From an uncultured Rhodobacter sp. (GTDB lineage Bacteria; Pseudomonadota; Alphaproteobacteria; Rhodobacterales; Rhodobacteraceae): a stretch of DNA of 5,271 nt. The notes beneath the pieces are model-generated. The model made no database searches. It worked only from the letters and a program-made list of their open reading frames with translations, and was not told the origin of the DNA. The stretch is taken from positions 1-5,271 of the forward strand of contig CALGTJ010000017.1 of NCBI GenBank assembly GCA_937901435.1, read 5' to 3'. Positions 1 through 5,271 of this stretch are shown in pieces; within the stretch, counting starts at the first letter, position 1, and the number at the start of each line of letters is the position of its first letter. The position numbers and the translations under genes were made by a program.

Positions 1-354
1 CGGGCAGATTTTCTGGCGCTGTTTCCAGAGATCATCTGCCATTGGGCCTAGTGCGATGCGATGGACGGGCACGTCCGTTACACAGAGTTCGAGGCGCGCA
101 TCATGGCCGCTCTGGACGAGGCCGCGACCCATTCCGGCACGACATTGATTGTCACATCGGGCGGAGTAATCGGTACCATTCTGCGGCAGGTTCTGGGGCT
201 GACGCCACGCATGGCGGCGGGATTGATGCTGAACATTCACAACGCCTCCGTCCACGAATTGACCCGCGAGGCTGGGGTGTTACGCCTGTCCCTGTTTAAC
301 GCCAGTCCGCATTTTGACCCACAGGACCGCAGCCATGCGCGGACTTTTATCTGA
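1..354 (+). pseudogene. Histidine phosphatase (phosphoglycerate mutase-like) C-terminal part, interrupted by an in-frame stop; 5' end outside window
   Basis: The frame starting at base 1 reads RADFLALFPEIICHWA, then TAG (49-51), then CDAMDGHVRYTEFEARI and continues to TGA at 352-354. Both sides of the stop look like one protein: an F-x-x-x-x-P-E-x-x-x-x-W helix, an F-E-A-R segment, the LIVTSGGVIG strand-loop, an N-A-S-V-H segment and the tail FNASPHFDPQDRSHARTFI. This is the usual order in the C-terminal half of histidine phosphatases. In the loop the second catalytic His of the classic S-H-G-G is Ser (157-159), a variant I recall from proteobacterial members. The ATG at 61 has no Shine-Dalgarno sequence before it and would give only 97 residues without the R-H-G active site, so it is unlikely to be a true start. 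I infer a nonsense-mutated gene. A sequencing error or a readthrough codon would be alternatives. The family assignment is firm; substrate is unknown. Confidence 0.62.
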
Positions 355-542
355 TCCGCTCGGGTGCAGGGGGTATACTCTATTGCATGTTATGTGTAGG
401 TGAAAAATTTTGAATAATTGATACTTATATTGGAACCTATTAAATTTATAATATTAATTATGAAAAATTACACATAGCTGACATTCGAGAAAAATCTCAT
501 AAATGTTCGATATGTGTATTTTTTCATAGCTGAAATGCACTG
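355..542. other. AT-rich non-coding gap between convergent genes
   Basis: This stretch separates the 3' ends of the histidine phosphatase remnant and the HAD gene. I find no plausible gene in it on either strand. From 401 to 540 I count 32 G or C in 140 bases (about 23%), against clearly GC-rich flanks. It contains a long hairpin (459-528), the octamer TATGTGTA in both orientations (391-398 and 511-518 forward, 469-476 inverted), three copies of TAG(G/C)TGA (397-403, 475-481, 527-533), and a perfect TATAAT (447-452). Because both flanking genes end here, neither needs a promoter in this gap, so the composition is not explained by ordinary upstream regulation. Candidates are a decayed mobile element, a small RNA locus, or a bidirectional terminator region. 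Confidence 0.75.
459..528. repeat. Long imperfect inverted repeat able to form a 70-nt hairpin
   Basis: The left arm TATGAAAAATTACACATA (459-476) pairs with the right arm TATGTGTATTTTTTCATA (511-528) at 17 of 18 positions; the only mismatch is T468 against T519. Inside, ACATT (481-485) pairs with AATGT (502-506), and GAGA (487-490) pairs with TCTC (495-498) around an AAAA loop. The result is a nested stem with small internal loops. The stem is A/T-rich but ends in T-runs on either strand, so it could end transcripts from both convergent neighbours. The nested pairing makes chance less likely even in AT-rich DNA. The function is inferred, not shown. Confidence 0.7.
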
Positions 543-1250
543 TCACAACAGCCGATTGCACAAATCGATCATACTGTCGCAGACGTGATCCCAGTCGCTT
601 TCAGCGGTCAGATCCGTGGTCTGATCCGGCCCATGCTCCAAGGGGCGACACACAAAAGCTGTGGCAAACCCCAAAGCGCGGGCCGCGACGAGGTCGTCGT
701 TATGGGCGGCGACCATCATGCACTCGGCTGGTGTCAGGCCAAGCGCCTCTGCCGTGCCCAGATAGGTCTGGGCTGTAGGTTTGTAGCTGCGGGTGTGCGC
801 CGCCCCAAGGATCGCGTCCCACGGCAAACCACCGAACCGCGCAAGGTTCACCATCAGCGCGGTGTTCCCGTTCGAGGCGGTGGCGAGGATGTACCGCTTG
901 CGCAATCCGGTCAGCCCCTCGACGCAATCGGGCCATGGGTGCAGGCGGTGCCACGCGCGGTTGATATGGTCCAGCTCTGCCGCGGTCAGACCCGAAATGT
1001 CATAGGCGGCCAGCAGGGCGTCAAGGTTCTCTCGGTGCAACTCATCGAGGATCACATAGTCGCGTGTGCCGCTGCGCACCGCCTCCATCGCGGGCTGATA
1101 CATGGCGCGCCAGTCGACGGCCATCTGGGTCCAGTCCCGCGTCAGGCCGCGCGGGGCAAAGAAGGCGGCAAGGTCATTCGAGACTGAACTGCGCCAATCG
1201 ACGACGGTGCCGAAAACGTCAAACATCAGTGCTTTGATCTGGGTGGTCAT
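543..1250 (-). CDS. Haloacid dehalogenase type II (HAD superfamily hydrolase)
   Basis: This 235-residue cytoplasmic protein has the length and motif order of type II (S)-2-haloacid dehalogenases, which replace the halogen of short 2-haloacids with hydroxyl through an aspartyl ester. Motif I is FDVFGTVVDWR with nucleophile Asp11 and Thr15. Arg48 in DWRAMY fits the substrate carboxylate/halide Arg. Motif II is ATASNGN with Ser126-Asn127. Motif III is SYKPTAQTY with Lys157 and Tyr163. Motif IV is MVAAHNDDLVAARALG, with Asp186 at the last catalytic Asp. At the S-x-N positions of the characterised enzymes it has Ala181 and His183, a variant common in proteobacterial homologues. The ATG is preceded by AAAGGG at a six-base distance. 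It is divergent from the amidase gene across a 129-bp gap. True substrate is uncertain: many family members are annotated as dehalogenases without test, and a general phosphatase-like role cannot be excluded. Confidence 0.9.
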   Translation of the reverse strand: MTTQIKALMFDVFGTVVDWRSSVSNDLAAFFAPRGLTRDWTQMAVDWRAMYQPAMEAVRSGTRDYVILDELHRENLDALLAAYDISGLTAAELDHINRAWHRLHPWPDCVEGLTGLRKRYILATASNGNTALMVNLARFGGLPWDAILGAAHTRSYKPTAQTYLGTAEALGLTPAECMMVAAHNDDLVAARALGFATAFVCRPLEHGPDQTTDLTAESDWDHVCDSMIDLCNRLL

Positions 1251-1379
1251 GGGCGGCCCTTTGGCTGAATCTCACGCAGTTTGGGTGGCAGCGGGCCTGC
1301 GATCAAGGTCTTTGTCGTTTGGGGCTTTTGTCGTGCGGGGCGACGGGTCATCATGGTGCGACAAACATGGGGGATCAAG
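1251..1379. promoter_or_regulatory. Divergent intergenic region with a direct repeat and an inverted third copy
   Basis: This gap must hold the promoters of both the HAD gene (leftward) and the amidase gene (rightward). I see no convincing -35/-10 pair in either direction. It does contain TTTGTCGTttGGGG (1311-1324) and TTTGTCGTgcGGGG (1327-1340), which match at 12 of 14 positions with a 16-base period. CGACAAA (1359-1365) is an inverted copy of the core. The layout is compatible with an operator for a DNA-binding regulator, but chance is possible in a short GC-rich stretch. Confidence 0.4.
1369..1379 (+). promoter_or_regulatory. Ribosome binding site deciding the amidase start
   Basis: GGGGGA (1369-1374) stands five bases before the ATG at 1380. 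The upstream in-frame ATGs at 1281 and 1353 would add residues unlike any nitrilase N-terminus. They would also make the repeat-bearing leader coding, so 1380 is preferred. Confidence 0.6.
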
Positions 1380-2240
1380 ATGCCGGACAACCTGAGGCTT
1401 TGCGTGGCGCAGATGACATCGACCACGCATCATGCGGGCAACATTGCCTTTGTGACAGAGGCCGCGCGCCATGCGGCGCAGACGGGGTGTCATCTGCTCG
1501 CACTCCCAGAGGTGGCGGGGCTGATGAACCGCAACCCGCAAGAGGTGCGTGATCTGGTGTCAAGCGAGCAGGCAGATCCCTTTGTCACCGCCTGTCAGGC
1601 GCTGGCGCAAGAGCAAGAGCATGGCCTCTGGATCGAAACGGGGTCGACGCCGATTGCGGGGCCGGATGGCAGGTTTCTGAACCATGGCAACCTGATTGAT
1701 GATCAGGGGGCGATCCGCGCGTGTTATGACAAGATTCATCTGTTTGATGTGGCGCTGGACGGGCAGGCCCCGATTGGCGAGAGCAAACGCTATGCGCCGG
1801 GGGGCGAGGCCGTTCTGGTGGACACGCCTTGGGGCATGTGGGGCCTGTCGATCTGCTATGATCTGCGTTTTCCGCATCTCTATCGCGACTACGCCAAGGC
1901 GGGCGCGGGGGTGGTCTTTATTCCCTCTGCCTTTACGGTGCCCACGGGGCAGGCCCATTGGGAGGTGCTGCTGCGCGCCCGCGCCATCGAGACCGGGTGC
2001 TTTGTGATCGCCGCGGCGCAGGTGGGCACCCATGACGACGGGCGCACGACCTATGGGCATTCTCTGGTGGTGGATCCATGGGGCAGGGTTCTGCTGGATA
2101 TGGGCGGGCAAGAGGCGGGGTTTGGCGTGGTGGATCTTGACCTTGGACAGGTGGCGCGGGTGCGCGCACAGATCCCGTCGCTGGTGAACGAGCGGGCCTA
2201 TGCGATCCGACATGAAAAGGGCCCGTCCAGCGGGCCCTGA
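1380..2240 (+). CDS. Carbon-nitrogen hydrolase, Nit1-like (probable deaminated glutathione amidase)
   Basis: This 286-residue cytoplasmic amidase belongs to the nitrilase superfamily. The catalytic triad is visible: Glu44 in ALPEVAG, Lys118 in CYDKIHLFD, and Cys159 in GLSICYDLRFPHLYR. The block PSAFTVPTGQAHWEVLLRAR (from residue 182), followed by AIETGCFVIAAAQVG and YGHSLVVDPWG, is the pattern of the Nit1/NitFhit branch. That branch hydrolyses deaminated glutathione, a side product of transaminases, to 2-oxoglutarate and cysteinylglycine. This makes a metabolite-repair role more likely than nitrile degradation, but the substrate is inferred from family resemblance. The protein begins MPDNLRLCVAQM, the normal start of the first β-strand. 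It ends in a short polar tail (KGPSSGP) encoded by the terminator hairpin of the facing gene. Its stop is 18 bp from the stop of the PhoX-like gene. Other ω-amidase-like activities remain possible. Confidence 0.92.
   Translation: MPDNLRLCVAQMTSTTHHAGNIAFVTEAARHAAQTGCHLLALPEVAGLMNRNPQEVRDLVSSEQADPFVTACQALAQEQEHGLWIETGSTPIAGPDGRFLNHGNLIDDQGAIRACYDKIHLFDVALDGQAPIGESKRYAPGGEAVLVDTPWGMWGLSICYDLRFPHLYRDYAKAGAGVVFIPSAFTVPTGQAHWEVLLRARAIETGCFVIAAAQVGTHDDGRTTYGHSLVVDPWGRVLLDMGGQEAGFGVVDLDLGQVARVRAQIPSLVNERAYAIRHEKGPSSGP
2214..2238 (-). terminator. Rho-independent terminator of the PhoX-like gene, inside the amidase 3' end
   Basis: AGGGCCCG (2218-2225) and CGGGCCCT (2231-2238) form a perfect 8-bp GC-rich stem around a 5-base loop. 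Read leftward, the stem is followed by TTTT (complement of 2214-2217), 20 bases past the stop codon of the PhoX-like gene. Read rightward there is no T-run, so it is a poor terminator for the amidase gene in which it lies. Confidence 0.75.
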
Positions 2241-2258
2241 TCTGTGACGTGAACAGGG

Positions 2259-3941
2259 TTAGTTGCGCACCATCCAGAGCATGTCGAGGTCATGTTTCTT
2301 GGGTCCGGCATCTTCGCCAATCAAAAGAGAGCCATCGGCCATCGCCCAGATATTGTCCGGGTTGGCGGGCAGATTTGCGTCGCAGCGCCCGGCAGCATCG
2401 GTCTGGCCGATCACGTAAGGATCGAGCCGGGTGATGTTATAATCCTCGCCCGTGACAGCCACATAGGTGCCGCCGCAGCCCTCGGCGTTCAGCGCGATAT
2501 CACCGCCGGTGGTCATATCCATCTCGCCCGTGGACCAGTCCTTGTGACCCCAGCTATTGTCCATGGTAAAGGACAGCGCAGAGGCGGCCAGATACACGGT
2601 ATTGCCATGAGAGGTCACGCCCTCCAGCTTGTCCCATTCGTTTGTGGCCCCCATCGCGGCAGCGGTACGGCGCGATTCCAGAAAGGCCGCGCGCGCGTCG
2701 GGGGCAGTGCCTGCGGCATGGGCGCGGATCTCGTCGTCAGAGATATAACTGGTCTGCCCCTCCACCCAATCGGCCAGCGTCACCGCGTCATAGTCTGCGA
2801 TCCATCCGGCGATTTCGGCGTTATTGCTGTGGCCCAGCTCGATCCACGCAATGTCAAAGCCTGCCTTATGCGGGTCGGCCTCGGCATCCTGCGTCATCTT
2901 CGCGGCATATAGCCTGCCCGCGCTCAGATCGCCCGCCGTATCGGCCACGAACTTGAAAAACACGCCGCCCGAGGCGGTGTTGTATTTCTTATCGCTATAA
3001 ACCGCGCTGTCGTCGTCGGTCATATACAGCGTCTTGTTGTCGGGCATGATCGCGGCGGTTTCGTGGCTGAGACGGCCTGTGGCATAGTGTTTGACAAGGT
3101 CCTCGCCATCGGCAGAGGCGGGGTTCCTGATTTCAATCATATAGCCATAGTCATAGGGATTGGCGAGTTTGCCGACATAGGCGGACATATTCTTGGGCTT
3201 GATGAAATTGATATCATTGCCGCCCGCAAAGCCGGGTTTTTCATCGGCGTCGTGGTTGTCGGGGTGGTTCCATGTGGCTGTATTGTAAAAGAAATACTCT
3301 TCTGCCAGCAGGGGCGTGCCCCAAGGGGTGACTGTACCGGAACAGAGCACCGCGCCGCCATCAACCGGCGAAAGGTCCAGCATTTTGGAACTGGCGAGAT
3401 CGGCGGCCCATTTGCCGTCCTTGCGCATCAGCGAGAGTTTGGACACCGCACTGGCCCCGTCACGCCCCGCGCCCTCAAAGCCCGTGTAAAGATAGGCGGT
3501 GTCGGCACCCGTCGGGATAAAACCGTTGAAATCCGGGGTGTTGGACACATACATCAGCGTGCCGGTCACGTCGTAGACCCCGCCAAGGATCTGACCGTTG
3601 CCCAGCGTATCGCCTGCCCTGGCGAAGGTGACATAGTCGCCGCTGGCGACGGCGACGGTGCTGCGCTGGCCCTCTGGCGGCAGGTCCATGCCGGGGGCGT
3701 TGGCGTCAAAGCCCGCGATATAGCCGATCAGGGCGGGCGGGGCGTCGTCGCGAAACGTGTTTTTACCGCCGGGATGCTGGGCGTTGAGAAACAGATCGCC
3801 GCCCTCATTGGTGGACAGGCCTGTGACCTCGGCCCCTTCGGGCATGGTGGCGATGCGCACGAGGGTGCGGTCCTGTGCAAGGCTGGACAGCGGAACGCTT
3901 AGCAGGAATGCGGCAGAGCACAGCAGATAAGATTTTTTCAT
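2259..3941 (-). CDS. Secreted PhoX-like protein (DUF839 family, putative alkaline phosphatase)
   Basis: This is a 560-residue predicted exported protein. Residues 1-22 form a Sec signal peptide: two Lys, a hydrophobic core, and S-L-A before Gln23. DUF839/PhoX hallmarks follow: LFLNAQHPGG (51-60), LCSGTVTPWGTPLLAEEYF (199-217) with Cys200 and Glu214/Glu215 as likely metal ligands, GRLSHETAAIMPDNKTLYMTDDD (in 289-311), WDKLEGV (436-442) and PDNIWAMADGSLLIGED (527-543). PhoX enzymes are calcium- and iron-dependent phosphomonoesterases with a β-propeller fold; phosphate scavenging outside the cytoplasm is the known role of the family. Two oddities: the E-V-T-G...Q-H-P-G motif lies at the N-terminus although in classic PhoX I recall it near the C-terminus, and there is no twin-arginine, although classic PhoX is Tat-exported. 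SD-like AAAGAGA lies seven bases before the ATG. It lies 74 bp downstream of a sensor kinase gene. The family is clear; phosphatase activity is unproven, and another esterase or binding role is possible. Confidence 0.85.
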   Translation of the reverse strand: MKKSYLLCSAAFLLSVPLSSLAQDRTLVRIATMPEGAEVTGLSTNEGGDLFLNAQHPGGKNTFRDDAPPALIGYIAGFDANAPGMDLPPEGQRSTVAVASGDYVTFARAGDTLGNGQILGGVYDVTGTLMYVSNTPDFNGFIPTGADTAYLYTGFEGAGRDGASAVSKLSLMRKDGKWAADLASSKMLDLSPVDGGAVLCSGTVTPWGTPLLAEEYFFYNTATWNHPDNHDADEKPGFAGGNDINFIKPKNMSAYVGKLANPYDYGYMIEIRNPASADGEDLVKHYATGRLSHETAAIMPDNKTLYMTDDDSAVYSDKKYNTASGGVFFKFVADTAGDLSAGRLYAAKMTQDAEADPHKAGFDIAWIELGHSNNAEIAGWIADYDAVTLADWVEGQTSYISDDEIRAHAAGTAPDARAAFLESRRTAAAMGATNEWDKLEGVTSHGNTVYLAASALSFTMDNSWGHKDWSTGEMDMTTGGDIALNAEGCGGTYVAVTGEDYNITRLDPYVIGQTDAAGRCDANLPANPDNIWAMADGSLLIGEDAGPKKHDLDMLWMVRN

Positions 3942-4015
3942 GGGCGATTCTCTTTGTTAAAAAGTGAGTCCTTGGGGACCAGTAGACGGCAAGTCAGCAC
4001 AACCACCAAGCGAAA
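3942..4015 (-). promoter_or_regulatory. Leader between kinase and PhoX-like gene
   Basis: This 74-bp gap holds the ribosome binding site of the PhoX-like gene (AAAGAGA on the minus strand) and a weak hairpin with a T-run. I see no good -35/-10 pair and no clear PHO-box-like direct repeat, so co-transcription from the kinase gene is possible. Confidence 0.35.
3959..3979 (-). terminator. Weak terminator-like hairpin after the kinase gene
   Basis: On the minus strand GTCC and GGAC (3976-3979 and 3968-3971) can pair around a CCAA loop, with one extra G·T pair. Four bases after the 4-bp stem comes TTTTT (complement of 3959-3963). The stem is short, so it may pause or partly end transcription rather than stop it. 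Confidence 0.25.
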
Positions 4016-5271
4016 CTATCGGTTTTTATCCGGCGTCAGGGGCAGGCGCAGGCGAATGGTGGTGCCTTTCGGGCTGTCGAGGATATCCAGACGTCCGCCA
4101 TGATTGGCCATGACCCGCGCGGCGATGGGCAGGCCAAGCCCGCTGCCGGGGCCTGCGTTGGCTTGGGTAAAGCGGTTCAGCGCGGCGGCATGTTTGTCGG
4201 GTGGGATGCCGATGCCATCATCCTGCACACAAAGGTCGGCCTGCGTACCGCCATGGGTCAGGGTCAGGTCGATCCGGCTTAGCCCGGCCCCGCCATGGAC
4301 CTGCGCATTGCGCAGAAGGTTCAGCAGGGCCTCTTGCAACATGATCTCGTCGCCGCTGATGATCAGGGGGGTATCGGGCGCGATGCAGGTCAGGTCTGTT
4401 TGCGGATCGGTGCTCTGCGCGCGAAACCTCTGGGCCACGCGACGGGTCATCGCGCTAAGGTCGATGGTCTGGCCAATGCGCGAAATATCGGTGCCGCTGG
4501 CCCGCTCGAAGGACAGCAGTTGGTCGGTCAACTGGCTGGCTTCGTGGGCGGCCTGCACCAATTCGGCGCTGCGGTCTTTCGCGGCTTGCAGAGTGGGGGC
4601 GTTTTGCACCGCCTCGGCCAGCGCCAGCACGCCCGCCACCGGGTTGCGCAACTGATGGGCGGCGTTCGAGATGAATTCGTCCTTGGAACTGATCCGCCGC
4701 GAGATGCGGTCCAGCAGGATGTTGAGCGTCGCCACCAGCCCGCGCGCCTCGATCGGCACGGCGCGGCGGATCGGTTCAAGTTCGCTGGGCGAGCGTTTTG
4801 CGATGGCCTGCTCTAGGCTCAGCAACGGGCGCAGACCAAGCCCAACGCCGAACCAGACCACCAGCGCGACAGAGGCGACCAGCAGGGCGATGACGGCAAA
4901 GGACCGGGTGACCACATCGCGCACGAACAGACGGCGCACATCTGCATTCTGCCAGACGGTGATGTTAAAGATGCCCGCGACCCCGCTGATGGACGTGACG
5001 TCCTGAAACCGCAGCACCCGCACCTCGCGGCCCTGATAGCGCGCGTCATAAAAGAACGGCTGGGTGAGATCCGCACTGGCGGTGCGGGCGCGCACGGGCG
5101 GGGTGGAATACCCGGTGACGAACACGCCGTCCGGGGCATAGACGTGGTAAAACAACTCGCCGCCAGAGGTGTCGTTGATCAGGCGTCGGGTGTTGGGGCT
5201 AAGGGCGTCGCCATCCGACACCGCGATATCGCGCGAAATCGCAAGCGCAGCCGACAAAAGCCCCCGGTCAA
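4016..5271 (-). CDS. TctE-like sensor histidine kinase, N-terminus outside window
   Basis: This inner-membrane two-component sensor kinase is open to the window edge. The frame continues upstream of the TTG at 5257 as DRGLL, giving D-R-x-L-L-x-x-A-x-x-I, the typical start of the periplasmic domain of TctE-type kinases (2CSK_N). The first transmembrane helix is therefore beyond the edge and 5257 is not the start. Counting from 5257, residues 1-115 are periplasmic, including HVYAPDGVFVTGY. A transmembrane helix follows at about 119-141, then a HAMP-like linker at 142-190. The phospho-acceptor His201 is in NAAHQLRNPVAG. The ATP-binding domain has an N-box with Asn313 and Asn317, a G1 box DDGIGIPP (346-353), FTQAN and a G2 box GSGLGLPIA. 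The catalytic core looks intact. Classic TctE senses tricarboxylates and controls their uptake; the ligand here is unknown. The partner response regulator is presumably upstream, to the right of the window. Confidence 0.92.
   Translation of the reverse strand, partial: DRGLLSAALAISRDIAVSDGDALSPNTRRLINDTSGGELFYHVYAPDGVFVTGYSTPPVRARTASADLTQPFFYDARYQGREVRVLRFQDVTSISGVAGIFNITVWQNADVRRLFVRDVVTRSFAVIALLVASVALVVWFGVGLGLRPLLSLEQAIAKRSPSELEPIRRAVPIEARGLVATLNILLDRISRRISSKDEFISNAAHQLRNPVAGVLALAEAVQNAPTLQAAKDRSAELVQAAHEASQLTDQLLSFERASGTDISRIGQTIDLSAMTRRVAQRFRAQSTDPQTDLTCIAPDTPLIISGDEIMLQEALLNLLRNAQVHGGAGLSRIDLTLTHGGTQADLCVQDDGIGIPPDKHAAALNRFTQANAGPGSGLGLPIAARVMANHGGRLDILDSPKGTTIRLRLPLTPDKNR

Noticed and set aside
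42..299. Open frame starting with ATG at 42 in the left-edge gene
   Set aside because: It is in a different frame from the histidine phosphatase motifs, and its translation is Arg/His/Gly-rich without any domain.
355..542. CRISPR array or tRNA in the AT-rich gap
   Set aside because: The repeats are few, short and of mixed orientation with unequal spacing, and no cloverleaf can be drawn.
585..1187. Long open frame on the plus strand opposite the HAD gene
   Set aside because: The minus strand carries all HAD motifs in order; the antisense product has no family features.
1281..1379. Longer N-terminus for the amidase from ATG 1281 or ATG 1353
   Set aside because: The added residues do not resemble a nitrilase start, and the best Shine-Dalgarno sequence is right before ATG 1380.
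1560..2213. Long open frame on the minus strand opposite the amidase gene
   Set aside because: The plus strand has the full Glu-Lys-Cys nitrilase triad; the antisense translation is rich in Arg, Pro and His without motifs.
3063..3902. Long open frame on the plus strand opposite the PhoX-like gene
   Set aside because: It is antisense to a gene with clear family motifs and a signal peptide; its translation has no recognisable domain. High GC content keeps antisense frames open.
3918..3941. Lipoprotein signal at Cys8 of the PhoX-like protein
   Set aside because: The Cys is too close to the N-terminus, precedes the hydrophobic core, and the context Y-L-L-C is not a lipobox.
4104..4816. Open frames on the plus strand opposite the kinase gene
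   Set aside because: They are antisense to an intact kinase core with H, N, G1 and G2 boxes, and their products are low-complexity in character.
5255..5257. TTG as start of the sensor kinase
   Set aside because: The frame stays open to the window edge with family-like residues (DRGLL), and a TctE-type kinase needs a first membrane helix that must lie further upstream.

Overview
The window is GC-rich outside one short AT-rich patch. Its protein families and the C-/G-ending codon preference point to an alphaproteobacterium of the Rhodobacterales (Roseobacter-type) group. This assignment rests on how the proteins read, not on a marker gene. No RNA gene, CRISPR array, transposase or phage gene is visible.

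Layout from left to right. Positions 1-354 (+) hold the C-terminal part of a histidine phosphatase (phosphoglycerate mutase-like) whose reading frame is broken by an in-frame TAG at 49-51; it looks like a pseudogene. Positions 355-542 are a non-coding gap between convergent genes. From about 401 to 540 it is only about 23% G+C and carries a long imperfect hairpin (459-528). Positions 543-1250 (-) encode a type II haloacid dehalogenase of the HAD superfamily. A 129-bp divergent intergenic region (1251-1379) contains a short direct repeat and an inverted third copy of its core. Positions 1380-2240 (+) encode a carbon-nitrogen hydrolase closest to Nit1/deaminated glutathione amidase. It converges on a PhoX-like (DUF839) secreted protein at 2259-3941 (-). 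The rho-independent terminator of the PhoX-like gene lies inside the last codons of the hydrolase gene. At the right edge, 4016 to beyond 5271 (-) is a TctE-like sensor histidine kinase whose N-terminus is outside the window.

How the genes fit together. The kinase and the PhoX-like gene lie on the same strand 74 bp apart, so they may be co-transcribed, or the phosphatase may be a regulatory target. The divergent HAD and hydrolase genes could share a control region. No single pathway links all the genes: this is mostly ordinary chromosomal housekeeping and accessory metabolism, and I do not see a clear new multi-gene system. The points most worth a second look are the AT-rich hairpin island, the PhoX-like protein whose hallmark motif sits at the N-terminus instead of near the C-terminus, and the broken histidine phosphatase.
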